64,000 nt of DNA, taken from positions 82,235,659 to 82,299,658 of the forward strand of contig NC_055986.1 of the NCBI RefSeq assembly GCF_018446385.1, given 5' to 3'. Positions within the stretch are counted from its first letter, which is position 1; every line of letters begins with the position of its first letter. Positions 1 to 10,330 of this stretch are shown in pieces. The notes under the pieces are model-generated. The model was not told where the DNA came from and searched no databases. It saw nothing but the letters and a program-made list of their open reading frames with translations. This stretch comes from Zingiber officinale (Eukaryota > Streptophyta > Magnoliopsida > Zingiberales > Zingiberaceae). Made by a program: the position numbers and the translations under genes.

Positions 1-38
1 GAGTAATATGTGCTATGAGTTGAGAAGTTTTGATGTAT

Positions 39-277
39 TTTCAATAGCACAACAAAATATGAGTAAAAGAAATGTCAATTTGGGATTTTGGCATTTTCTT
101 AGAAAGTTAAAGGCAATCTATGCCTTAACTCAAATGGTTACTCTTGGAAGAGTAGATTGTGCCAAAATTTGAGGAATATAGTTAATTTCAATTGGCACAA
201 CAAATTAAGAGTAAAAGAAATGTCAAGTTGGGAGTTTGCCATTTTATTAGGGACTTAAGGGCAATCTAGGACTTAAA
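39..277 (+). repeat. Diverged direct duplication of about 90 bp
   Basis: Bases 39-130 and 186-277 are two diverged copies of one unit. Both contain a TTTCAAT..GCACAACAAA start, a GAGTAAAAGAAATGTCAA core and a GGCAATCTA near the end. About 55 bp separate them. It is probably an old tandem duplication in the 3' region of copia element A. Confidence 0.7.
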
Positions 278-1157
278 TTTTAAGTTAGCCAAGGTTTTAG
301 GAAACTTGGATAGGTAATCTAGGTACTTTATTTATGCTAAAACTTGTCATGATTGTTTGCCTTTTATATGTCATGACATCATATTTATTTGCTTTTGCAT
401 TCATGCTTTATTATGAAAAATACCAAAAATATCATGTCATGTCATACATACATCATGTAGTCATAAGAAATTTTCTTTTGAAAATTATTTATCTTTGATG
501 TATGTCATAACACATCATGCATTAGTTTATTCCTTGCAATTAAGGAATAATGGCATTTATTAACAAGTAACATCCTTGGTGGATGTTCATAACCTCAAAA
601 TGCCTAGGTAGATATGCATGATCCCTAGATTAGGGCAAAACCAAGACTTACATCTTACAAAGAACTATAAGGTGCCTTGTATGTGTTTTTGTACACATTA
701 GATGCAAGTGAGATGTTAGGATGATGAACAAAACTCAAGATGTGATTTAGTGCATTCTTTTGAGTTTTAGGTTCATCAAAACACATAGTTATGTGTTTTC
801 CAATCATTGGGAAAGCTAATGTACAAGTCATGTGCATTGAGCCCAAGGAACATGGTTGGATATTGGTTTTGAAAATCATTTTAAAATGCTTTTGGAAAAC
901 CTTGGTGAAGGCTATCTTTTAATAGTAATCATCATTGAATAGTTGAGCACAAACTTGAAAAAAACACTAAAGTGTTTACAAGTTTTCAAGTTTGTGTCAA
1001 TCTTTGAAAATATGAAGTATTTTCTTATAAAACTATTTTTCTATGATACTATATGCCCTAAATAATGTCTACAACGATTTTTATGATTTTTGGAATTTTG
1101 TAGATTTTTCTAGGGATTTCTGAAATTGACTGAAATGGAATTTCAGCTTTTTCAGAG

Positions 1158-1333
1158 CTTCAATCGATCAACCGATCAATTGAAGTACCTCAATCGATCA
1201 AGCGATCGATTGAGAAGGCATTTCTCGCGAGTAGAAGCTCGCTGGATCGATCAGCCGATCGATCCACGAAATCTGAATCGATCAGTGGATCGATTCAGCA
1301 GGCTTCAATCGATTGGGACCCAACTCCAATTGA
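1158..1333. repeat. Array of ATCGAT-centred palindromes (internal copy)
   Basis: Several AATCGATCA..CGATCGATT units are packed here, each a short imperfect palindrome, separated by 10-25 bp of unrelated sequence. The same kind of unit forms the larger array in LTR A (2936-3312). An 84-residue frame across it is only a translation of the repeat. Confidence 0.75.
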
Positions 1334-2127
1334 TTGGGGATGCTGATTTTGACTGGGAAAGTCTGATTTCAGCATTTTGAACTCCCTTTAGTCTAGGTAA
1401 CCATTCCTAACCCCTTAAAACACATTTGTATATAATTAGGGGGAGTTTTCATGATGAAAACAAGGACGGATTGGTTAAGGAAGACTAAGTAGAAGTTTGA
1501 GTTGAGGTTTGGTTTCAATATTGAATTTTTGAACCTCAAAACTTCTAATTTTGGGTTTCCTAAAGGTTTAGGGATTCCAAGTCATTGTTGGTGCAATGAC
1601 AGAAGTTACGTGCATGTCTTTAGGGGGAGTTACTCTTTAAGGACATGAAAATTTATTTTTCATACACCTTGGAAGGTGGTTAACCTTCTTTAGCGAAAAT
1701 GCTCAAGGTTGGTCATTTGACTATAATGGAGAGTGGATATCTTCATTATTCATGTGGTGTTTGCTCACGGATAAGCAAATTGATGACAATGAAGGGTATG
1801 AGACCTTCATTTGAATCGTGTATGAATATACCAAGTAGTATATACTCAAGGATGAGCGTTTAGAATAATGACGGGTATGAGACCTTCATTATTGTGTTGT
1901 GAACAACGAGTGAAGTTGTCAACAATGTTGGATAACTCTTCAGGGGGAGAGTTTTTGATGTGTGTCAATAGGGGAGAATGTGTGGTTAAGTTAGGCCTTC
2001 ATTACCTAAGAGGGAGTTTGCCCTCTAGAAAAGGAGGAGAATGAAGGAAACCATCATTCTCATATTGGCATGAAGGGAGTTGAGGCTATGGGATTATCCT
2101 AACTTACTAGTGGTATTGTCAAACATC

Positions 2128-2141
2128 AAAAGGGGGGAGAT
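2128..2141 (+). promoter_or_regulatory. Polypurine tract preceding LTR A
   Basis: The run AAAAGGGGGGAGAT directly abuts the TGTTGG start of the LTR. Such a tract primes plus-strand DNA synthesis and normally lies next to the 3' LTR, which identifies 2142-3823 as a 3' LTR. Confidence 0.75.
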
Positions 2142-2309
2142 TGTTGGTGCAATATTCCCTAGGTCAAGGTTGACCTGGTTGACTGAGCTTGAATCGGGCC
2201 AAGCTTGAGTCTTGATGTTTGATAATACATGGAGATTGCAGGTGCAATTGTTCATGTGGTGAGATTGTGAAGAAGAGTCAAGTAGGTCAAAGTTGACTGG
2301 ATACTTGAC

Positions 2310-2695
2310 TGGAAAGTCCTGGTGAGTGAAGCCAGGCAAATTGAAAGTCCTAGTAAGTGAAGTCAGGTGAAAGTCCTAACTGGGAGGTTAGGCAGGTGAA
2401 AGACCTGGTGAGTGAAGCCAGGCAGAAGGAAAAAACCCTAGTGAGTGAAGCTAGGTGAAAGTCCTAATGAGTGAAGCTAGGCAGTTAGAAATCCTGGTGA
2501 GTGAAGCCAGGTGAAAGACCTGGTGAGTGAAGCCAGGCAGTATGGAAAATCTTGGTGAGTGAAGCCAGGTGAAAGTCCTGGTGAGTGAAGCCAGGCAAAT
2601 GAGAAGTCCTAGTGAGTGAAGCTAGGCAGAAGGAAAATCCTAATAAGTGAAAATAGGTGAAAGTCCTGGTGAGTGAAGCCAGACACAGGAAATCC
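2310..2695 (+). repeat. Minisatellite in the 5' part of LTR A
   Basis: About a dozen diverged copies of a roughly 30-bp unit of the form GAAAGTCCTGGTGAGTGAAG followed by CCAGGCAG. Copies differ by point changes and small length changes. Minus-strand frames reading GFTHQDF repeats are translations of this unit and not a gene. Confidence 0.9.
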
Positions 2696-2935
2696 AGATG
2701 GATCAAGTTTGATCAGACATCTGGTGTTAGGAAGTCCAAATAGGTCAAAGGGATTGACTGGATACTTGGCACGAAGAAAAGTCCAAGTGGGTTAAAGGGA
2801 TTGATCGGACACTTGGTGAGCGAGTTCTAGCAGGTCAAGGGTGACCGGATGCTAGGCATGATGTACCAACAGGTCATAGGTGACTGGATGTTAGTTTAAG
2901 GGGCTTTGGACTTGATTTTGGGCAAAATCAAGGAG

Positions 2936-3312
2936 CTGGATCGATCAGTCGATCGATTGGCTCATGCCCAATCGATCAGCCAATCGATTGGGTGAGTCCC
3001 CGTGACAAGCTTCCACCCAATCGATCGGCCGATCGATTGGGTGAGTCCCCGCGACAAGCTTCCTCCAAATCGATCAGTAGATCTATTGGGAGAGGCTCGC
3101 AATCGCACAGAACAGCGCTGGATCGATCAGCCGATCGATCCAGAGCTCCCAATCGATCGGGCGATCGATTGGGAGGTGCGATTCTGCGCAATAAGCCCTG
3201 GATCGATCGGCGAATCGATCCAGGCATTTCCCGAGAGCACAGAGGCGCTCTGGATCGATCGATCGATCGATCCAAAGCCTCCCTGATCGATTGGGAGCAA
3301 TCCAATCGATCG
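2936..3312. repeat. Array of CGATCGATTGG palindromes in LTR A
   Basis: About ten units of the type CAATCGATCGGCCGATCGATTG lie in tandem with variable 15-40 bp spacers. Each can form a short cruciform or hairpin, and both strands read similarly. Every frame that crosses it yields NRSADRLG-like peptides, so the overlapping open frames are artefacts. It sits upstream of the presumed transcript leader, in the U3-like part of the LTR. Confidence 0.9.
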
Positions 3313-3819
3313 GGATCCGACCGTTGGCGCAGGATATAGCTGTTGGCGAGCGCTTCTCTCGGCAGAACTTCCACGGCTTTCATCTCCGGTCTTCACAGCA
3401 GCTTCTCCACAATGTTTTCCACTCTCACCGCCAGTTCTTGAAGGATCTTGGAGAGACATTCAAGTCAAGAGGCGTGACTACAATAAGAGGAAGAAGATAG
3501 GGTTAGGGTTTTCACTGCATATCTTGTAAGATATTTCTTGTATTTGTCTTCCCTTGCTTTTTTGTTGTATTGAGAGTATTGTAGGGCTTCTCCGCCTTCG
3601 GTAGTTGCCGTAAAGGAGTGTTTTATTAGTGGAGGGTACGTGAGTGTGTGGATCCTTGGACTAGTAACCTATTCTTGAGGTGGATACCAAGTAAATTAGC
3701 GTTGTGTGGTTGTTTCTTTGTATTTTCCACTGCATTTCATCACAAGAAGCAAGCAACGACGAGCACGAGATCGCATCAAGCTATTCACCCCCCCCCCCCT
3801 CTAGCTACATTTTGGTCCC

Positions 3820-5490
3820 AACAGCTATAGCACAGCCCACCCGCCGCTCTTCACCAGCGAAGACTTCGGCTACTGGAAGGGTCGAATAGAGTCCTACCTC
3901 CAAACTCAATTCAAGATGTGGATGATCATCAAAACTGGCATCTCACTCCCACTTGACGGCACAGGAAAACCAGTATCATGCGAGAACTGGGATGCAAGTA
4001 TAATAAAGAAGGTCGAGGCCAACGCCAAAGCAACATGTACTCTTCAATGTGGCCTAACCAAAGAAGAACTTAACCGAGTCGGCCTATTCTCAAGCACAAA
4101 ATAACTATAGAAGAAGTTGATCAAGCTGCACAAAGGCACCTCCGATACGAAAGTAAGTAAGTACGATTTAATTTTGAATAAATTATATAACATAAAAATG
4201 TAAGAAGGTGAGACGGCTAGCCAACTTCACGCATGGATTCAGGATCTACTGAACGGTCTCCATGGAATCGGTCAAAAGGTAGAAAATTGTGACATAATCA
4301 GGTATACACTCAACGCCTTTTCGAGGAATACTTTGTGGGCATCCATGGTAGATGCTTAAAAGTATCCAAGGATCTTTCATCAATTAAGTTAGATGAATTA
4401 TTTTCAGAATTTGAGTTACATGAACAGATTAATGCACACTCAACCGAGAAAGTTATTACTTTGGTTGCGGGTACAAGCAAAATTCGGGAACCAAAAGCAA
4501 AGTGTAGAACCAAACCTGAGTCTGAAGATGAATCGGACTCTGAAGATGATGACGACGAAATCACAGCCGAGATCGTCAACCTAGTACGCAAGCTCTAACA
4601 AAAAGAAGAAAGGTTTCACCAAGAAGGACATCAAGAAGGTGATGGTGATTCAGTCCAAAACGGTGCAAGCCAATCCAAAAGTCAAGTTCGAAGTAACCTG
4701 CTATGGCTGCAACCAAAAGGGTCACATCAAAGCTAATTGTCCAAACCAAAAGGAAGCAAAGAAGAAGAGGAAGAAGAAAGCACTGCAAGCAACATGGGAT
4801 GAGTCTTCTTCAGAAGACTCCGACGAAGAGCTTGAACAAATGAGCTTCCTCGCGCTAACTGCCTGGGAACAATTCAAAGAATCAGAATCTGAGAGTGAAT
4901 CGAAAATCGAGTCCAAGTAAAGCCACGGATCTGTATCCATTTTTGAAGAGCCTAACACCACTGTAAGAAACTCTCAATTAATTAAGTTGCATAATTTAGT
5001 TAATTACCCTATGCGTAAGTTAGTCAAATCCAACGTCTGGGTCAAGTCACTCCAAAAGAAGGTAACAAACCTTTAGGAGGAGACTAAATTAAGTCCTTTG
5101 ACTGATCCAGTTCAAATTGGAAGCTCAGCTCAAGTCCAACAACTTGAGAAAGAAAACTCCAATTTGAAAACTCAAGTCAAAGAACTTAAAGACACGTTGG
5201 AACGGTTTACCTTGGGTTCCAAGAATCAGGTCCAAGAATCTTGACCTGATTCTTGGAAAATAGAGAGTCGCCTACAACTAATCTGGACTTAGATTTAAGG
5301 CTAAATGAAAATACAAGTCTTATTTATCACTTGTAAATAGAGCTAATAAAAAATAGTCCAAGCATGGACCCCTAAGTCAAACTTGATTAATCAAGTTGGA
5401 CTTGGCTAATATTGGATCCCCAAAGATCAAATCCACTACCTTGATAGACCCTACTGAGGATATAATCCAAGGGGACCCAAAAGAAAAATT
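3820..5490 (+). pseudogene. Copia gag pseudogene (element B), no pol
   Basis: This is a broken Ty1/copia gag. From 3820 the frame reads a PPLFTSEDFGYWKGRIE segment and a KEELNRVG segment typical of the UBN2-type gag of plant copia elements, stopping at 4104. Further pieces follow in shifted frames: QLHAWIQDLLNGLHGIG near 4220-4270, an acidic ESEDESDSEDDDDE run near 4520-4560, and an intact CCHC zinc knuckle CYGCNQKGHIKANC at 4699-4740. A Leu/Glu/Lys coiled-coil-like stretch lies near 5140-5210 and WIPKDQIHYLD near 5412-5444. The start codon and about ten N-terminal codons are missing. No protease, integrase or reverse transcriptase follows before the 3' LTR. It matches the gag of element D at 31332-32825. 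Confidence 0.85.
4699..4740 (+). other. CCHC zinc knuckle of gag B
   Basis: The CX2CX4HX4C motif reads CYGCNQKGHIKANC with all four metal ligands kept. The gag copies in elements D and E have lost ligands. The motif binds the element's RNA in capsid particles. Confidence 0.85.
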
Positions 5491-7615
5491 ATTTTTATAT
5501 ATAAATAGATTTGTTTGATGTTTGTCTTACTGCTTTCATTATGCATGCTTAGACTAGGTTGGATAAGAACTTAGGCGTGATTTATACTTGACTAGTTAGA
5601 CCTAGGGGTTTCAAAAGAAAAATTAAATATCTAATTTCTTTGAAAGGCTTTGTCTAGAAGTGGTGGATGATCTCATACCCAAGAAGACCTAGTGCCTTGC
5701 CACAGCTTGAAAGTCAATCATTGAAATGAATATTTAATTGACTAATTGAAAAAACTGAGTCTAACTCAAATATAAATTAATCCTTAGATAATAACCTAAA
5801 TCGAAGATAAAACTAACCATCTGACAACAACCCATAAGGTTCCCTGATTGCTAATATAGAAAATGATGAGATGGACCTAAGTTTAAAGTAGTTAACCAAA
5901 CCCAAATTAATTAATTCAATTAAGTTAACTCAATTAATTTCAAAAAATTAATTTTAAAATGTTAATCTTAATTTCAAAATGTTAATTATTTTCAAATCAT
6001 AATTAAATTATAATTATTTTTAAATTATAATTCATTATAAAATTATAATTAATTTCAAAATATTATTTATAAAATCTAAGTGATCTCAAAATCATAATTA
6101 ATCTCAAAATTAATCATAATGAATTTCAAAAATCTTAAATTTTTTTATTATTAATTTTCAAATCATAATTAAATTTTAAATTATTAAATCTTAGATTTTT
6201 TAAATCTTAATTATTTTTAAAAGATAATTAAATCATAATTAATATGTAAGTTTATAATTTCAAACTTAATTAATTTTCAATATATTTTCAAAATCTTTAA
6301 TTATTGTCAAATGTTTAAATCTAACTAAACTTATATTTTAAAATTTGAAATTCAAACTCATTGAAAATTCAATCTTATATTTTAAATCTCAATTTCAATA
6401 TTTCTAAATATTGATAAAATTAGAATAAACTTAACTCCATCTCACACAAACTCATAAGTTGAACATGCTTGATAACATAGGATGAGTGAGATGGAAAATC
6501 AGGAAAATAAATAATAATCTTTATGTTTTATGATTTACATGCTTGGACTCTAGGATTCCCAAACCAAAATTATTTAATTAAATTTTTTTTGGCATTAATT
6601 AAGGGGGAGTGAAAGAGGAAATTTATTTTTTTTTAAAAAAAAAACTATTTTTGAAAAGACAAAAACTAAGTATTTGGTAAAGTATTTTTCAAAGAAAACT
6701 TTTACTTAGCTAATTTTTTTTGTGCTAAGTGTTTATCATAATCTAAGTACTTAACTAAGCTTTTATCATTTTTCTAAAAGCTAAGTACTTAACTAAGTTT
6801 TAATCAAATTTTTTTAAAAAAAAACTAAGCTTTTATCAAAAAAATTTTCAAGAAATTCTGTTTAAAATTAATGTATGTTTTATCAAAATCCTTTTAAAGC
6901 TAAAGTTTTTTCTATCAGAATATTTTTAAAGCTGAAGTTTTTATCACAATATTTTTAAAGCTAAAAGTATTTTTGGTATCAAAAGTTTTTTGAAAAAGCT
7001 AAGTACTTAACTTAGTTTTTATCAAATTTTTTAAACTAAGCTTTAATAAAAATTCTTTTTAAGCCGAGTACTTTTAACTAAGTCTTTTTCAAAACCTTTA
7101 TAAAGCTAAGTATTAAAGCTAAGTTCTTATCAACTTATTTTGAAAGCTAAGTATTTGACAAAATAATTTTTTTTCAAAACTAAAATTTAGCTAAGTTGTA
7201 TTTTTTTAAAAAAAAAGCTAAGTATTTTCAAAGTATTTCTAAATTAGCCAAATGTGTTTCAAAGCACTTATTTTCAAAAGCTAAGTTTAGCTAAGATTTT
7301 TTTTCTGACACACTTACAAACACTTAAAAATTAGCTAAGTTTTTTAAGTAATATGCTTCAGGGGGAGCTTAGAGTTAAAAAGAATAAACATTTTTTCTAT
7401 CTTTACGTGTAAAACAACCTTCTCTCTATTTATTATTTTTTATTTATGTCAAAAAGGGAGAGAAAAGTCAAAGTTAAGAAAATGTTAAAAATTTAAACAT
7501 AATTATTATGAAAGGAAGAGCATAAGGAAATTTTTATTATTTTATTTATGCTCATGCTTAAATACCTTAATTATCTTGTTATGTTTTACTTAACTTTGAA
7601 CCGTATTATCATAAT
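5491..7615 (+). mobile_element. 3' non-coding tail of copia element B
   Basis: Very AT-rich, with many AAGTACTTAACTAAG and TTTTCAAAA type degenerate repeats and the GGGGGAG boxes at 6604 and 7361 usual in copia 3' regions. Bases 5622-5760 are clearly similar to 43509-43628 in element D and to the minus strand of 50080-50200. No coding motif is visible. Confidence 0.6.
5622..5760 (+). repeat. Conserved non-coding block of the gag-only copia family (copy 1)
   Basis: Core motif GGCTTTGTCTAGAAGTGG, then ACCAAGAAGRYCTAGTGC-like and TATTTAATTGACT segments. Three copies occur in the window: here, 43509-43628, and 50080-50200 on the minus strand. Stops are shared between copies, so it is not coding. 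Confidence 0.75.
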
Positions 7616-7630
7616 CAAAAAGAGAGAGAT
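7616..7630 (+). promoter_or_regulatory. Polypurine tract preceding LTR B
   Basis: CAAAAAGAGAGAGAT directly abuts the LTR start TATTGGTGCGGG, so 7631-8907 is the 3' LTR of element B. Confidence 0.65.
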
Positions 7631-7744
7631 TATTGGTGCGGGAAGCATCTGAAGATCGAACCTGTGTTTTGATTATGTCAAAGGGTCCAAAGTTAAGTTA
7701 TCTTGTTATCTAACAAAGTTTGTTGAGTTTGCAGGAAAGTCCTA

Positions 7745-8012
7745 AGTTGTCTTAGGCAAAAGTCTTAGTGGATTCTAGACAGATGGAAAATCCTAGGAGG
7801 TGGTAACCCTAGGTGGTGGGAAGTCCTAGCTGCGGTTAGGCAGGTGGAAAACCCTAAGAGGTGGCAACCCTAAGTCCTAGGAGGTGGTAACCCTAGGCTA
7901 AAGAAAATTCTAGGGGGCGGTAACCCTAGGTCCTAGGGGGTGGTAACCCTAGGCTGTGAAAAACCCTAGGGGGTGGTAACCCTAGGTCCTAGGGGTGGTA
8001 ACCCTACGCAGA
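7745..8012 (+). repeat. Minisatellite in the 5' part of LTR B
   Basis: Tandem diverged copies of a TAGGGGGTGGTAACCCTAGG type unit, about 22-45 bp each depending on the linker. The unit is itself nearly palindromic around CCCTAGG. Its position near the LTR start parallels the minisatellite of LTR A. Confidence 0.85.
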
Positions 8013-8286
8013 AAGTCCAGTCGGTCTGGAGGACCGATCTGGCAACAGGTAAACTCTCCTGAGTGGAGTAGGTGAGGACACGTTCCCCAGTAAGGGAACA
8101 GGTCGGGTCGACCTAGGATTTCTGGAGGTGAAATCCGAAGTCAGAACCGGATAGTCCGGAGACTGTCAAAATTACTTATATTTGTCTTATTTTATTGTGC
8201 TAACTTTGTTTTGCAGTGTATACTTTGTTTTGTAGACTAATATGCCTTGCAGGACAGAAATTGTACAAGAAAACCTCGAATGAACA

Positions 8287-8505
8287 GTCCCGAGGCGCCC
8301 TCCATGAAGCTTGGAGACACCTCGGGTGTCTTGGTCGACAGCCTCGCAGCAAGGTGCGAGGGCGCCCTCCTTGGAGCTTGGAGGCGTCCTGGACGCTGGC
8401 GCGAGGGTGCCCTCCATGGAGGGTGGAGGCACCCTCGGGCGGATAAGCGGGGCAGTGCGGAGCTTATCCACGCGCGGCGGACTTGGGGCTTGGAGGCGCC
8501 CTCAA
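8287..8505. repeat. Array of GAGGGCGCCCTC-like palindromes in LTR B
   Basis: Repeated GAGGCGCCCTCCATGAAGCT, GAGGGCGCCCTCCTTGGAGC and GAGGGTGCCCTCCATGGAGG blocks, each centred on a perfect or near-perfect 10-12 bp palindrome. They lie upstream of the candidate promoter near 8511. GC content is far above the surroundings. The overlapping short frames are translations of the repeat. Confidence 0.85.
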
Positions 8506-8907
8506 CAGCCTACTTAAGGCAGATTCGAGCAGCAGCTTAACAAGAACCTGGAATCGCAATCTTTCTTCCGTGTGTTGCTCAAAGGACGATCTGACAAAGC
8601 TGCAACTCAACTCCAACGACCTGAAACTTCAAGTTTACTTATTTTAGTCATTGTCGGTATAATTTACTGCATTTAAATTAACTGTACTTAAGTTGTAATT
8701 TTATGAATTGATAGTGATTGCCCAAAATAAACACTCAACGAGTGTGAACCTTGGAGTAGGAGTCATCACAGGCTCCGAACCAAATAAATCTTGATATTTG
8801 TGTTTACAATTGTTTCTTTTATTTCAGCTGCGCATTTACTCAATAGTTCTAAAAAATAACATGAAAGTCACGAGCGTTATTCCCCCCCTAGCACTTTCGA
8901 TCCTATA

Positions 8908-9667
8908 ATAAACTCTATCAGCGATACATCTGGCAGTGAATAGGTGCCTTAAGGCATCTGATTCTTTGAAGGAATTTGACAGCAAAATCGCATGCAGAAA
9001 ATTTTCTAACTTAGAGGGATTTTCATGCATTTAAAATTATTGTTCTAATACTAATGTAGATTCAAATGCATGAATAACAAAAAATGATAAACACCTACAG
9101 TGATTCTTTATCGATATCATTTTTCGTGCTTGTCGTCTGAAGGACGATTATAAACATCGAACATCCCTTCTTGTTCACGAATCAAATTCCCACTCTAGTT
9201 TGGATGTTCTTTTGCAAGAAAAGAAAGCAGAAAAAAAATCTTTCTTTTTCTCTTGGGCGTAATATATAATGGAGTATATATGGGTAAATGGACAGTTTTA
9301 GTAACTGCCCATATCTCCCACTACTAACACAAGCTGCCAAGAAGGTCGAGCTACCAAAGTTGCTGAGTGACCCAAGCAAGTCAAGCTATCGAGTGGTCGT
9401 CGAGTGCCCCTAGTGGGTCTTGCTCCCGAGTGACACGAGTGGGTCGCGCCGTCAAGTAGTCCGAGTGTGCCAAGCCTAATGGTTGGCAGAGAGCTTCTGA
9501 ACAAGAGACCGAGTGAAGTTGTGTCAAATTGTTGAGTCAGAAGCCTAGTAGTGAGATGTCAAGAGGTTAAGCAGGGTCACTAAGCAAGCTAGGCTACCAA
9601 GTAGGAGGCATAGTTGCCAGATTGGAGGTGATACTGCCAAGCAGGAAGGTGTAGAGAACTAAGCCTA
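8908..9667. other. Unassigned spacer with degenerate CGAGTG repeats
   Basis: Bases 8908-9200 are unremarkable AT-rich sequence. From about 9340 to 9660 there are loosely repeated GAGTG, AAGCAAG and CAAGC words, as in a decayed short repeat. I see no gene. Confidence 0.4.
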
Positions 9668-10330
9668 TGTTGGATATAATTTCCTTAAAATAAATTTGTC
9701 CCCTCTAGTAGTGCTTCAAAGTTACGTTGGGCGTCTATTTCCTAAATACAACAACATGACCACATAAACAACCATGTGCTAGTTGTTCATGATGAACTGA
9801 ACATGTACTCGAACACTATCACTGAAGAATCACCAAGCGGGTAGCTTGACGGGAGGAGGAGAACGAGTAATGAATTGGATGAAGTTTCTTCTCTTGTTGC
9901 TTTGGGTCTCTATGCATGTGCTGAAGGAGGAGCCTCCTTATATACGAGCTTACATCCTTGACTAGATTGGATGATCGAGTAATGATCATTTATTGCTCAA
10001 GTTGCTTGGGTCGTAACACCAAAGATTGATCATTAATGTTGGGTCATTTCACTTGGGTGATTATAAATTTGTCATTAATTATCGACAGTTTTCGATCTGA
10101 CATATTAATGCATCTGTCATGCACTTGAGTCGATAGCAAAATAGATTTAGGTGGCAAAATATAAGTTGATCTGCTTGGACAAATTTTGTCCTAACCGGTT
10201 CGATATTTGATGCGCCTAAATTATATTTGCACACGAGTCACTTGGATTTAGTACAATCTAGGCTCTGAATTTATATACCCACTGACATAAGCGTTATATA
10301 TGTTCACAACTTCATAGTCACAATGCACCC
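9668..10330 (-). mobile_element. LTR-like fragment on the minus strand
   Basis: On the minus strand a TATA-like GTATATAAGGAGGCTCC near 9935-9950 is followed by a leader-like stretch that ends in CCAACA at the left edge (TGTTGG at 9668 on the plus strand). This is the layout of an LTR read leftwards. The U3 end is not recognisable and I see no adjacent primer site or polypurine tract, so it may be a fragment. Confidence 0.4.

Larger units (their letters stand above)
1..2141 (+). mobile_element. 3' non-coding internal part of a Ty1/copia element (A)
   Basis: This stretch lies immediately upstream of a polypurine tract and LTR A, so I read it as the 3' internal region of a copia element whose 5' part is outside the window. 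No pol or gag motif is visible in any frame. It holds GGGGGAG-type purine runs near 1440, 1623 and 1940, a CATGTCAT-rich patch near 430-515, a diverged direct repeat at 39-277 and a cluster of ATCGAT palindromes at 1158-1333. Short open frames here look accidental. The assignment rests on position relative to the tract and LTR. Confidence 0.55.
2142..3823 (+). mobile_element. LTR A, Ty1/copia long terminal repeat
   Basis: The repeat starts TGTTGG and ends CCAACA, perfect 6-bp inverted ends, and follows a polypurine tract. Its interior has the order minisatellite (2310-2695), further short repeats built on GGTCAAAG..GACTGGA..TTGG (2725-2900), the ATCGAT palindrome array (2936-3312), then a leader-like stretch with a C-run at 3788-3799 just before the end. 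The partner LTR is not in the window. The 3' edge is uncertain by a few bases, because AACAGCTATAGC can also be read as the start of the gag frame that follows. Confidence 0.75.
7631..8907 (+). mobile_element. LTR B, 3' LTR of copia element B
   Basis: The start TATTGG looks like a mutated TGTTGG. The end is placed at TCCTATA after the ATTCCCCCCCTAGC tract, comparable with the C-rich ends of the other copia LTRs here. It holds a minisatellite (7745-8012), a GC palindrome array (8287-8505), a TACTTAAGG candidate core promoter near 8511, and an end segment GTAGGAGTCATC shared with the LTR remnant at 57121-57294. It is not similar to LTR A, although gag B sits between the two. Confidence 0.65.

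Noticed and set aside
2485..2706. Minus-strand frame with repeated GFTHQDF, looking like a repeat protein
   Set aside because: It is the translation of the LTR A minisatellite; all frames of the unit give such repeats.
1158..3312. CRISPR-like regular repeats
   Set aside because: Repeat and spacer lengths vary, the units are palindromic and they lie inside plant LTR retrotransposons.
2976..3459. Overlapping frames of 94-135 codons rich in NRSADRLG
   Set aside because: They come from the palindromic array, which reads similarly on both strands; no coding evidence.
9668..10330. Integrated pararetrovirus promoter fragment
   Set aside because: The TATA and leader layout would fit, but no viral coding motif is nearby, and the TGTTGG edge fits an LTR better.
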